Shown piece by piece: positions 1-5,058 of a DNA stretch of 5,202 nt (its first letter is position 1; each line of letters opens with the position of its first letter). The stretch spans positions 1 through 5,202 of the forward strand of contig CAYOAI010000029.1 of the NCBI GenBank assembly GCA_964401915.1, written 5' to 3'. Both the position numbers and the translations under genes were made by a program. Below the pieces are notes generated by a model, which saw nothing but the letters and a program-made list of their open reading frames with translations, was not told the DNA's origin and did no database searches. This DNA comes from CAZGZD01 sp964401915 (lineage in GTDB: Bacteria; Patescibacteriota; Microgenomatia; UBA1406; GWC2-37-13).

Positions 1-1097
1 TCGAGTGTGATATTGCCAGTTCCAGCAGACTGAAGAGTGATGGCCTTGGCGCTTGTGATTTTGAATGTTTCGCTTGCGAAGCTCGAGTGAATAGTCGGGG
101 TACTAGCAGAAAGCTTTATCTCGCCACCTGATGAGATGAATGGAATATTGCTTGCAGCGGATCCTGGAGGCAAGCCTTGCAAAGTCTCAGAATTGATTGC
201 ATAGCCTACATTTGCAATTGACTGTCGTGGCGTAGCTTCAGAATCTGCTCCAACTGTGACTCCAAGATACACGTTCGTATTCTCTGTGAATACAGTATTG
301 GCGATTTCCGATCCACAGGTTGAGCCAATGAGTACATTTGCGACACCATCCTGGTCAGGAGTGATAGAGCAGGTACCTGAGGTATATAGCTGATTTCCTG
401 CAGATGCTGCATCATAAAGCTTAAATACCATATTGGTCGCTGTCGTGATCGGATTACCAAGCGAATCAGTGACACGGCCTTGAAAGTTGAGGGTGCGACT
501 TCCGCGTACTGCAGTGGAAGGATAGGCAAAAGGAGTGGCTACGTTTTTAAAGAACTGCCTATAGACCCCAGCGCCTATGATAAAAAACAAGAGCAGGACA
601 AGCGCCATACTTACATAGCGGAACTGATCGTTTATAGATGAGGTTGGTTGTGCAGATTTTGACGTCTCAAGCTCATTACTGGCTTGAGGCTTTATGAAGT
701 ATCCGACTAGGGGAGCTCTTCTTAATATACCATTAAGCCATGATTTGATCTTGTATGTTTGAAGGTGAAACCGGACGTTGACCTCACCAAATACGCCGTC
801 CGTGACTTTTTCACCATGATACTGAGCTTGCTCAAAATCTGAGATAGGGGGAACTTGCAAATTTTGAGGCCCTGCAATATCCTCAGCCTCAAATTGAGGT
901 GGGGATTGCTGGAGATATCTGGCAATTAGAGTTCGCAACTGCTTAAAGTTGGTAGTACTGATATATCCTTTGTCTTTAGCCCAGAATGCAAATTTTTGAA
1001 GCGAAGTGAGCTTTTTTTGGATAGTATGAGCAGACTCTCCACGTTCGTGGAGTTTGTTGATGTATTTTTGAATGTTGTCGGGTGTTAAGTGCTCCAT
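1..1097 (-). CDS. Membrane-anchored fibre/adhesin-like protein with N-terminal integrase core-binding-like domain (partial, C-terminus off window)
   Basis: The reading frame is open from ATG at 1097 to the left edge (365 codons, no stop), so only the N-terminal part is present. Residues about 1-65 (LTPDNIQKYINKL, then HTIQKKLTSLQKFAFWAKDKGYI) match the last helices of the SAM-like core-binding domain of tyrosine recombinases. Residues 66-160 are a soluble linker. Residues 161-180 (VSMALVLLLFFIIGAGVY) form one membrane span. From about 202 comes an extracellular beta-rich domain beginning LNFQGRVTDSLGNPI and ending PRQSIANVGYAINSETLQGL, a layout seen ahead of long fibre or tail-spike-like stalks in CPR surface proteins. 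Cys243 and Cys261 could pair. Residues 310-365 are Ser/Thr/Ile-rich and look like the start of a beta-helical stalk. The expected topology is N-terminus in the cytoplasm and fibre outside. No recombinase catalytic residues are present. The start is supported by a good ribosome-binding site. The open frame is certain; the adhesin role is inferred. Confidence 0.88.
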   Translation of the reverse strand, partial: MEHLTPDNIQKYINKLHERGESAHTIQKKLTSLQKFAFWAKDKGYISTTNFKQLRTLIARYLQQSPPQFEAEDIAGPQNLQVPPISDFEQAQYHGEKVTDGVFGEVNVRFHLQTYKIKSWLNGILRRAPLVGYFIKPQASNELETSKSAQPTSSINDQFRYVSMALVLLLFFIIGAGVYRQFFKNVATPFAYPSTAVRGSRTLNFQGRVTDSLGNPITTATNMVFKLYDAASAGNQLYTSGTCSITPDQDGVANVLIGSTCGSEIANTVFTENTNVYLGVTVGADSEATPRQSIANVGYAINSETLQGLPPGSAASNIPFISSGGEIKLSASTPTIHSSFASETFKITSAKAITLQSAGTGNITL

Positions 1098-1105
1098 ACT
1101 ATAAA

Positions 1106-1117
1106 TCCTTCCTTCCT
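1106..1117 (-). promoter_or_regulatory. Ribosome-binding site of the fibre gene
   Basis: On the minus strand the sequence reads AGGAAGGAAGGA, ending 8 bases before the ATG at 1097. This is an ideal Shine-Dalgarno spacing and the only strong site of its kind in the window; the other starts have weak or no SD. It fixes the start of the fibre gene and suggests that this third gene is translated independently rather than only by coupling. It begins immediately after the stop codon of the 60-residue gene. Confidence 0.8.
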
Positions 1118-1300
1118 TTAGTTTGTCAATGAGTATGTTCTTGTGAACACGACTCTATTCGTGTGCGATCTGTAGATCGACATTCGTTCTCTTGTGTATG
1201 GATTTCCTTCGATTGCGGGGTCAAGAAGCATTTTAAGGCCCCTGTAAGCCTTAAAAATAGAGCCTCTTCCACCGACATATCTTCTGCTTCGTATTTTCAT
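1118..1300 (-). CDS. Small basic hypothetical protein (60 aa)
   Basis: I do not recognise a family. The protein has 13 Lys/Arg against 3 Asp/Glu, starts MKIRSRRYVGGRGS and has no membrane span or signal peptide, so a nucleic-acid- or membrane-surface-binding role is possible but unproven. The case for it being a gene is positional. Its ATG lies one base after the TAA of the upstream core-binding gene (TAATATG), which is typical of translational coupling, and its own stop directly abuts the ribosome-binding site of the fibre gene, so the frame exactly fills the gap between two convincing genes. It is too short to be a missing recombinase catalytic domain and shows none of that domain's Arg-His-x-x-Arg-Tyr motifs. 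The alternative is an untranslated spacer that is open by chance. Confidence 0.5.
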   Translation of the reverse strand: MKIRSRRYVGGRGSIFKAYRGLKMLLDPAIEGNPYTRERMSIYRSHTNRVVFTRTYSLTN

Positions 1301-1301
1301 A

Positions 1302-1805
1302 TTAGTTTTTTGAACTTGTAACTGCGATAAACTCTTCGACGTCTTTTACAGTCTGAGCGCTTTGATAAGCTCCTTCAGACTCTCTAAGCTCAGTTTTCAT
1401 CTCTTGCAGTATTTTTGCGATGGGATTTGGAAACTGAGCCTTATGGGGTGATGATGTTTGAAGTACGCGATTTTGCATCTTCTTAGCTGGATTATGGCTC
1501 ATCCAGCCTTGTGAGATAGAGAATGAGCAGAAGCGCCTCAATGTTGAGAGGCGCCTGTTTATTGTTTTGATTGGTGTCTTTGAATCCTCAAGGTACTGTA
1601 CGTAGTCTTCGATCAACTCTTGTGTGATTAATTCACTCATCTCTTCAGGTGCACTCGTATGGAGACGCTTTCCAAGCGTAACCCATCCAATAAAATGACG
1701 AAGATCCGATCCATAATTCTTCACTGTGATCGAAGTTTTATTTTCCGCAAGCAAGTATTTACGGAATAAGGCTTCAGTATTATATAAATTATACCCTCCA
1801 TTCAT
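1302..1805 (-). CDS. Tyrosine-recombinase core-binding domain protein lacking the catalytic domain
   Basis: This 167-residue protein matches the N-terminal SAM-like core-binding domain of XerC/XerD-type integrases. Residues 9-41 (ALFRKYLLAENKTSITVKNY, then DLRHFIGW) form the first helices. Residues 59-110 (LITQELIEDYVQYL, then TINRRLSTLRRFCSF, then GWMSHNPAKK) are the rest, including the typical TINRRLSTLR helix and the NPA that normally leads into the catalytic domain. There the similarity stops: residues 117-167 are a short tail, and only about 200 bases separate the stop from the next gene, too little for the roughly 170-residue catalytic domain. It should therefore bind DNA or protein but cannot recombine DNA alone. 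It is the first gene of a leftward operon, transcribed from a promoter so close that the mRNA may be leaderless. It could be a regulator, an architectural partner of a Xer enzyme, or a decayed integrase. Confidence 0.85.
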   Translation of the reverse strand: MNGGYNLYNTEALFRKYLLAENKTSITVKNYGSDLRHFIGWVTLGKRLHTSAPEEMSELITQELIEDYVQYLEDSKTPIKTINRRLSTLRRFCSFSISQGWMSHNPAKKMQNRVLQTSSPHKAQFPNPIAKILQEMKTELRESEGAYQSAQTVKDVEEFIAVTSSKN

Positions 1806-1813
1806 ATGAATAC

Positions 1814-1843
1814 ATAATAGAATAAATAGAAATAGTTTGTCAA
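1814..1843 (-). promoter_or_regulatory. Sigma70-type promoter of the core-binding/fibre operon
   Basis: On the minus strand TTGACA (1843-1838) is followed after 18 bases by TATTAT (1819-1814), a perfect -35 and a 5/6 -10. Transcription should begin about 6-8 bases downstream, near 1806-1808, only 1-3 bases before the ATG at 1805. The transcript would then be leaderless or nearly so, which fits the absence of any Shine-Dalgarno sequence before this gene. Confidence 0.7.
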
Positions 1844-1893
1844 GAGGTATTTAAAGGGTAATTTGATATATTTAGAGATACTTACAAGGGAGG

Positions 1894-1910
1894 TATTAAG
1901 GTACCTAATA
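1894..1910. repeat. Operator-like palindrome with central GGTACC
   Basis: TATTA-A-GGTACC-TAATA is a 16-base palindrome interrupted by one extra A. It lies about 50 bases upstream of the -35 box of the leftward operon, so it could bind a dimeric regulator of that operon. AT-rich sequence produces palindromes by chance, so function is unproven. Confidence 0.35.
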
Positions 1911-1986
1911 GTAATCTTATAATATAATTTAATCATATTTAATATATTTACCGCATATATTTATTGCTTACTTAAGTATATCAAAA

Positions 1987-2007
1987 TACTACCATAATCC
2001 TGTAGTA
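1987..2007. repeat. Inverted repeat TACTAC / GTAGTA
   Basis: Six-base perfect arms (1987-1992 and 2002-2007) are separated by 9 bases. The right arm runs into TAGTACTA, itself a palindrome, and a 10-base palindrome TACTTAAGTA lies just before at 1969-1978. This clustering of TAGTA-type elements may mark a protein-binding area or may simply reflect AT-richness. Confidence 0.3.
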
Positions 2008-2256
2008 CTATATACAAATAGTATTATATTTTAAAGGGGTTGTAAAAGTCTGTGAGTATAGATATCGACGATCTGTAGATTCGTACCTGGAAGAGAAGTG
2101 TAAATTATGCAGAAATATTTGTGGACGAGAGAGTATCTGCTGATATCAAAAAATTCAATAGAAGCTGACTTCTGCCTGTAAGCTTTGAATTGGCAAATTA
2201 ATCGGAGTTCTGCTAAATTTTTTTATTTTTGAGAGAGTTTGGTGTGACGACTTAAA

Positions 2257-2279
2257 CTCTTATATAGTAGCTCTTATAT
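2257..2279. repeat. Tandem direct repeat CTCTTATAT
   Basis: CTCTTATAT occurs at 2257-2265 and again at 2271-2279, a 14-base period, with AGTAG between the copies. It is the clearest short tandem repeat in the intergenic region. A regulator-binding role is possible; chance is also plausible at this length. Confidence 0.35.
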
Positions 2280-2358
2280 CTCTTTAACCCCATAGATGGT
2301 GTGATTGGGGAGTTATCCTGTCTTTATCTTACCATATGTTTGACTAAAGTGAAGGCAT

Positions 2359-2367
2359 TGTGGATAA
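2359..2367 (-). promoter_or_regulatory. Perfect DnaA-box match
   Basis: The plus strand reads TGTGGATAA, the exact reverse complement of the consensus DnaA box TTATCCACA. Weaker partial matches lie at 2120-2128 (TGTGGACGA) and 2313-2321 (TTATCCTGT). One good box is not an origin. DnaA can also act as a transcription factor, and a single match can arise by chance. Confidence 0.3.
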
Positions 2368-2427
2368 AGGTTGATGGGAGGTCAATTTGAGTAATTGGTA
2401 TATAAATTAGGAAATTCCGAAGATTAA

Positions 2428-2521
2428 TTGGGCCTTTGTAGTAGTGTAATTTTAGTGTGTTTTAGCCTATTGCTAAGGTGCATTCTTGATTGTAATAATT
2501 TTGCATATATTTGGGCCTTTG
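2428..2521. repeat. Direct repeat TTGGGCCTTTG, two copies 83 bases apart
   Basis: The 11-base sequence occurs at 2428-2438 and 2511-2521. The second copy forms the left half of the perfect hairpin at 2513-2529; the first copy has no matching right arm. This could be a duplicated leader or binding element. Confidence 0.35.
2470..2499 (+). promoter_or_regulatory. Possible promoter of the Ig-domain gene
   Basis: TTGCTA (2470-2475) is followed after 18 bases by AATAAT (2494-2499), matching the sigma70 consensus at 4/6 and 5/6 positions. Transcription would start near 2506, giving a leader of about 80 bases that carries two hairpins. Other pairings are possible in this AT-rich stretch, for example TTGATT at 2486-2491 with TATATT at 2506-2511, whose spacer is too short. 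Confidence 0.35.
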
Positions 2522-2529
2522 GAAGGCCC
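2513..2529 (+). repeat. Perfect hairpin GGGCCTT / AAGGCCC in leader
   Basis: A 7-base-pair GC-rich stem with a 3-base loop lies about 60 bases before the ATG of the Ig-domain gene. No T-run follows on either strand, so it is not a typical intrinsic terminator. If the suggested promoter is right, it sits at the very 5' end of the mRNA and might stabilise it. Confidence 0.5.
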
Positions 2530-2550
2530 TAAGATGGAGTAAGACCGGAT

Positions 2551-2570
2551 TTTATAGTAATTTCTATAAA
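2551..2570 (+). repeat. Perfect inverted repeat TTTATAG / CTATAAA before the start codon
   Basis: Seven-base arms flank a 6-base spacer, ending 18 bases before the ATG at 2589. It could be an operator for a dimeric protein or a weak RNA hairpin near the ribosome-binding region. AT-only arms make RNA folding weak. Confidence 0.4.
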
Positions 2571-2588
2571 GAGTGGTATCATATAGAT

Positions 2589-3005
2589 ATGAAGAAGACT
2601 CTATGGATTTTGGGCTCACTTCTCACTCTTTTGCTTCTTCTGGGTGGTTTATTCACATTTTTTGAGCTGCGAAGCTTTGCTGGTGCTACTCGAGCGACGT
2701 CAATGGGGGATATATCGACAGAGAACTCATACCTTTTTGCCTCACCGCTTCGAGCTCGGGCAAATGCTCAGGAAAAAATAAGACTCACAGTATTCATACT
2801 CAATGGCCAAGGCTTAGGTGTGCAAGGGAAGGTAGTCACTGTGTCAAGTAATCCAAATCTGAAACTTGATCTTATACAACCTACGACAGATCAGTTCGGC
2901 AAAGCGGTATTTGATGTCGCATCAACGCTTGTGGGTGAGTATTATTTGCAGGTTCAGGTTGAAGGGCAGAATCTCTCGCAGAAAGCACACCTTACTTATT
3001 ATTAG
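2589..3005 (+). CDS. Membrane-anchored Big_1/invasin-like Ig-domain protein
   Basis: The protein has 138 residues. Residues 1-3 (MKK) and the hydrophobic stretch 5-25 form a signal anchor or uncleaved signal peptide. Residues 45-138 form one bacterial Ig-like fold, with ENSYLFASPL, IRLTVFILNGQGLGVQGKVV, TDQFGKAVFDV and GEYYLQVQVEG in the order expected for Big_1/invasin-type domains. It should sit outside the membrane on a single anchor. I chose ATG at 2589 because it places the signal anchor at the N-terminus. An in-frame TTG at 2511 would add 26 residues (WKALRWSKTGFYSNFYKEW) in front of it and would run through two leader hairpins. There is no strong Shine-Dalgarno (AAAGAG at 2568-2573 is weak and somewhat distant). 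The end overlaps the convergent surface operon by 14 bases. It is possibly an accessory part of the same envelope assembly; exact role unknown. Confidence 0.85.
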   Translation: MKKTLWILGSLLTLLLLLGGLFTFFELRSFAGATRATSMGDISTENSYLFASPLRARANAQEKIRLTVFILNGQGLGVQGKVVTVSSNPNLKLDLIQPTTDQFGKAVFDVASTLVGEYYLQVQVEGQNLSQKAHLTYY

Positions 3006-3984
3006 GTATATATTTTTGGATAGCTCCTGAGATAACTGAAAGCTCCCTATGCGGGCGAACCGTAAGCGAACGTGTCTGCACGATACTATAGGGATGTAGT
3101 AGCCTACGTAGAAGATATATTGAAAGTCCTACAATCTGTACAAGAAGAACAATCTCAATAAGATGTTGGCGCAATGTATTAAAGATCCAAAGAAGCGCAG
3201 TGATGATTATGTACCACCAGGGGAGGATTTGAAGGTACAGGGTATTGCTCTTCGGAGATAGATCTTTATTAAAACTCGTCTGAGAAAATACCCTTAGAAT
3301 CTCGGGGTTTGATTTTTTGAGGCTTACTGAGTAATTTCCGGCCTTATCAGTTGTCGTCGCAAGCTCAGGTAGTGAATATGCTTCAACATCGCCAACTGGA
3401 TTCGTTACCCTTGTAATGAATCTATCTATTCTTGCGGCGGGCGAACGTGAACTTTGCTTATCCGTAAAAATGGAGAGGTCAACGGGTGAGTTGGGGATAG
3501 CCTGGCCTGTGAGCTGAATCTCTTCTCCGGAGTAGTATTTGTCTTTGTTGAATGATACAGTAGGCGGCAGGATAATCGGCCCTATATTGACATTTTTCTC
3601 AACTGAAAAAGGTGGGATGCATGTTGGAGTTGTGAGCCGCCCAAGCTGATCCTGTGCGCTTATGCATGCTTCGTGGGAAGACAGCGGAGAAAATCTATTG
3701 TCGAATGAATAGTAGCCATCGGAGCGGGCGAAAGTCTGATCATAGAGACCAAGCCCCTGAATCGTCACCAGAGCGCCTGGAGAGGTATATCCATATAGAG
3801 AGTACCTATTCTCTCCAATCGATGCTGAGACTTGACTCTGAGCGTAAAATGGAGGCTCTGTACTTGGGGTGAGTTCTTGAGTGTATATGGTGGAATTTAT
3901 ATTCTCTGTAGCTTCCACGGGATAGGGACGGAGATAGAGAGGTGTAAGTATAATTAAAAGCCAAAGAAGAATTATGCTTTTCAT
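2992..3984 (-). CDS. Secreted/membrane protein with two Ig-like domains and C-terminal hydrophobic hairpin
   Basis: From ATG at 3984 the protein has 330 residues. Residues 4-18 (IILLWLLIILTPLYL) form a signal peptide. Residues about 54-135 resemble an Ig/carboxypeptidase-regulatory-like domain (YGYTSPGALVTIQGLGL, then ARSDGYYSF), with Cys107 and Cys122 able to pair. Residues 145-253 form a second such domain (YYSGEEIQLTGQAIPNSPVDL, then TTTDKAGNYSVSL). Two hydrophobic segments follow at about 253-268 and 275-292, then a basic tail (LLRRLLHPY). It is the last gene of the surface operon, 19 bases after the DUF916-like gene. The start is uncertain: in-frame GTG at 4011 overlaps the upstream stop (GTGAATAA) and TTG at 4026 lies further up, either giving a longer charged N-terminus; none has a good Shine-Dalgarno. 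It is presumably an envelope-surface partner of the DUF916-like protein; no enzymatic motif is visible. Confidence 0.85.
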   Translation of the reverse strand: MKSIILLWLLIILTPLYLRPYPVEATENINSTIYTQELTPSTEPPFYAQSQVSASIGENRYSLYGYTSPGALVTIQGLGLYDQTFARSDGYYSFDNRFSPLSSHEACISAQDQLGRLTTPTCIPPFSVEKNVNIGPIILPPTVSFNKDKYYSGEEIQLTGQAIPNSPVDLSIFTDKQSSRSPAARIDRFITRVTNPVGDVEAYSLPELATTTDKAGNYSVSLKKSNPEILRVFSQTSFNKDLSPKSNTLYLQILPWWYIIITALLWIFNTLRQHLIEIVLLVQIVGLSIYLLRRLLHPYSIVQTRSLTVRPHRELSVISGAIQKYIPNNK

Positions 3985-4003
3985 GAGGACAGATCGAATA
4001 TTT

Positions 4004-5038
4004 TTATTCACGACCCTTAGCTTCAAGCTCTGCTTTGAGTTTTTCTATTTCTTGTTTTTCAGCTTTCACTTCAGCTTCAAGTTCATCATCCTTGCCACCA
4101 CCTACGCGACGAATAAATGCACGAATGATAAGTATGAGAATGACTAGTGAGAAGACAGCAATCAGCGCTACTTTCCACGGAAATGCCCATACATAGATTG
4201 AGCGCTCGAGTACCTGTCCCTTTTCTCCATAGCTCAAAGTGGTTGCAATTTTGTATCGACCGATCATCCACTTAGGTCCGAGCTCAGTCTCAAAAGATCT
4301 GGTCGTGTCAGGGAATATATTCTGCTCCTTAATAGTATCTTGCGCAATCTCTCCAAACATGTTTGATAGGGTGATAGTGCCTTTAGGATGGATATGATAA
4401 TCTCCCTGATTGAATACTTCTGTCACGACTTTGACCGGTCCATATTCCAAGAAATTTGGGGCAAAAAATCGCGTGATATGGGCATTCTCAGTAATTGGAC
4501 CAGCAACTCGGATGTATACAAGGGATACGATTCGAGATGAGACTCCTACTCCTCCTTCAGTATTTTTCTTATCAGCAGCTGGAATTTGGGTTGTGGGCTC
4601 GAAGTATATTGCGAGGTATCGTCCACCTGGGCGGGCCTCTTTGGGAGCCGAAATACTTGCCTGGAATTCTATCTTATCATTTGCTGGGATAGCAGCTCGA
4701 TCATAGGGGAGCTTTACCCAGCTTGCTGCTGAAAATTTGGGCGATACATCGCCGGCCTTCTCGAGAAAGGTCGGAGTTCCTTCCTTGTCCTGTACTATGA
4801 AGTCTACAGCCTTTATTATTCCAGCTCTCGGACTTGCGGATTGATTGAGAAATCGAATAGTGACAGTGGCTTTTTCGCCAGGATTGACCGTCAACTCTTG
4901 TCGTGCTGGACTGACTACAAGGGGGAGAACGTCTTGAGCATGCGCTTTGCCAAGGTTAAAAGTAAAAAGTGCAAGGGTCAAAATGAAGAAAAAGAAGAGG
5001 GTAGTGTAAATTTTAAGTTTTTGACTATAATTTTTCAT
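4004..5038 (-). CDS. DUF916/WxL-interacting-like membrane-anchored surface protein
   Basis: The protein has 344 residues with a signal peptide at 1-34 (KAHA before Gln35). Residues 38-150 match the first domain of DUF916-type proteins: SPARQELTVNPGEKATVTI, then SWVKL, then the hallmark ARPGGRYLAIYFEP. Residues 165-285 are a second Ig-like domain (GPVKVVTEVFNQGDYHIHP, then GRYKIATTLSYGEKG). Residues 288-309 form one membrane span (VALIAVFSLVILILIIRAF). The cytoplasmic tail 310-344 is a Lys/Glu-rich short coiled coil (ELEAEVKAEKQEIEKLKAEL). In Firmicutes this family works with WxL proteins at the cell wall. Here the preceding gene ends in a WxL-like tail, 20 bases upstream, and the next gene follows after 19 bases, so all three are probably one transcript. 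ATG at 5038 has no clear Shine-Dalgarno. The family call is firm in style; the partner and ligand are inferred. Confidence 0.9.
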   Translation of the reverse strand: MKNYSQKLKIYTTLFFFFILTLALFTFNLGKAHAQDVLPLVVSPARQELTVNPGEKATVTIRFLNQSASPRAGIIKAVDFIVQDKEGTPTFLEKAGDVSPKFSAASWVKLPYDRAAIPANDKIEFQASISAPKEARPGGRYLAIYFEPTTQIPAADKKNTEGGVGVSSRIVSLVYIRVAGPITENAHITRFFAPNFLEYGPVKVVTEVFNQGDYHIHPKGTITLSNMFGEIAQDTIKEQNIFPDTTRSFETELGPKWMIGRYKIATTLSYGEKGQVLERSIYVWAFPWKVALIAVFSLVILILIIRAFIRRVGGGKDDELEAEVKAEKQEIEKLKAELEAKGRE

Positions 5039-5045
5039 CTTTAAT

Positions 5046-5058
5046 TTTGAATTTCAAA
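5046..5058. repeat. Short AT-rich palindrome in the operon gap
   Basis: TTTGAA-T-TTCAAA has perfect 6-base arms with a one-base centre and fills most of the 20-base space between the stop at 5059 and the ATG at 5038. One base is too small for an RNA loop, so a DNA-binding site or chance is more likely. Confidence 0.3.

Larger units (their letters stand above)
1806..2588. other. AT-rich intergenic region between divergent genes
   Basis: About 780 bases without a convincing gene. The left third (roughly 1806-2035) is extremely AT-rich and holds the leftward promoter and several palindromes. The centre (2040-2215) has more balanced composition and a roughly 60-codon minus-strand open frame with no start codon. 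A T-run at 2216-2230 has no GC-rich stem before it. An imperfect hairpin lies at 2285-2315 (TAACCCC paired with GGG-A-GTTA, one bulged A). A perfect DnaA-box match lies at 2359-2367, and the right end holds the likely promoter and leader of the plus-strand gene. No tRNA, CRISPR array or transposase remnant was seen. The length is large for a streamlined CPR genome, so an unrecognised RNA or control function is possible. Confidence 0.7.

Noticed and set aside
206..925. Shorter minus-strand open frames at 206-529 and 722-925
   Set aside because: They are out-of-frame shadows inside the long fibre gene that runs from 1097 to the left edge, and they show no domain or signal features.
1097..1302. 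A frameshifted tyrosine-recombinase catalytic domain between the core-binding gene and the fibre gene
   Set aside because: Only about 200 bases are available and no Arg...His-x-x-Arg...Tyr pattern is visible in any frame there, so the missing catalytic half is not explained by a simple frameshift.
1166..2080. Shared 12-mer CGATCTGTAGAT at 1166-1177 and 2069-2080
   Set aside because: One chance 12-base match is roughly expected in a window of this size, and the flanks do not match.
2040..2215. Minus-strand open frame of about 60 codons (contains FKAYRQKSASIEFF) in the intergenic gap
   Set aside because: It has no ATG, GTG or TTG start with a ribosome-binding site near its upstream end, no recognisable family, and lies in a low-complexity AT-rich area. 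It could be a gene remnant, but nothing supports it beyond the open frame.
2195..2230. Rho-independent terminator at the T-run
   Set aside because: The T-rich stretch is not preceded by a GC-rich stem, and no gene ends just upstream on the plus strand.
2511..2588. TTG at 2511 as the start of the plus-strand Ig-domain gene
   Set aside because: It would put 26 extra residues before the signal anchor and place the start within a perfect hairpin. ATG at 2589 gives a normal MKK-plus-hydrophobic N-terminus.
3654..5044. Open frames opposite to, or overlapping, the surface operon (3654-3872, 4086-4271, 4410-4706, 4495-4692, 4841-5044)
   Set aside because: They lie within confidently assigned secreted-protein genes and give compositionally odd products without ribosome-binding sites.
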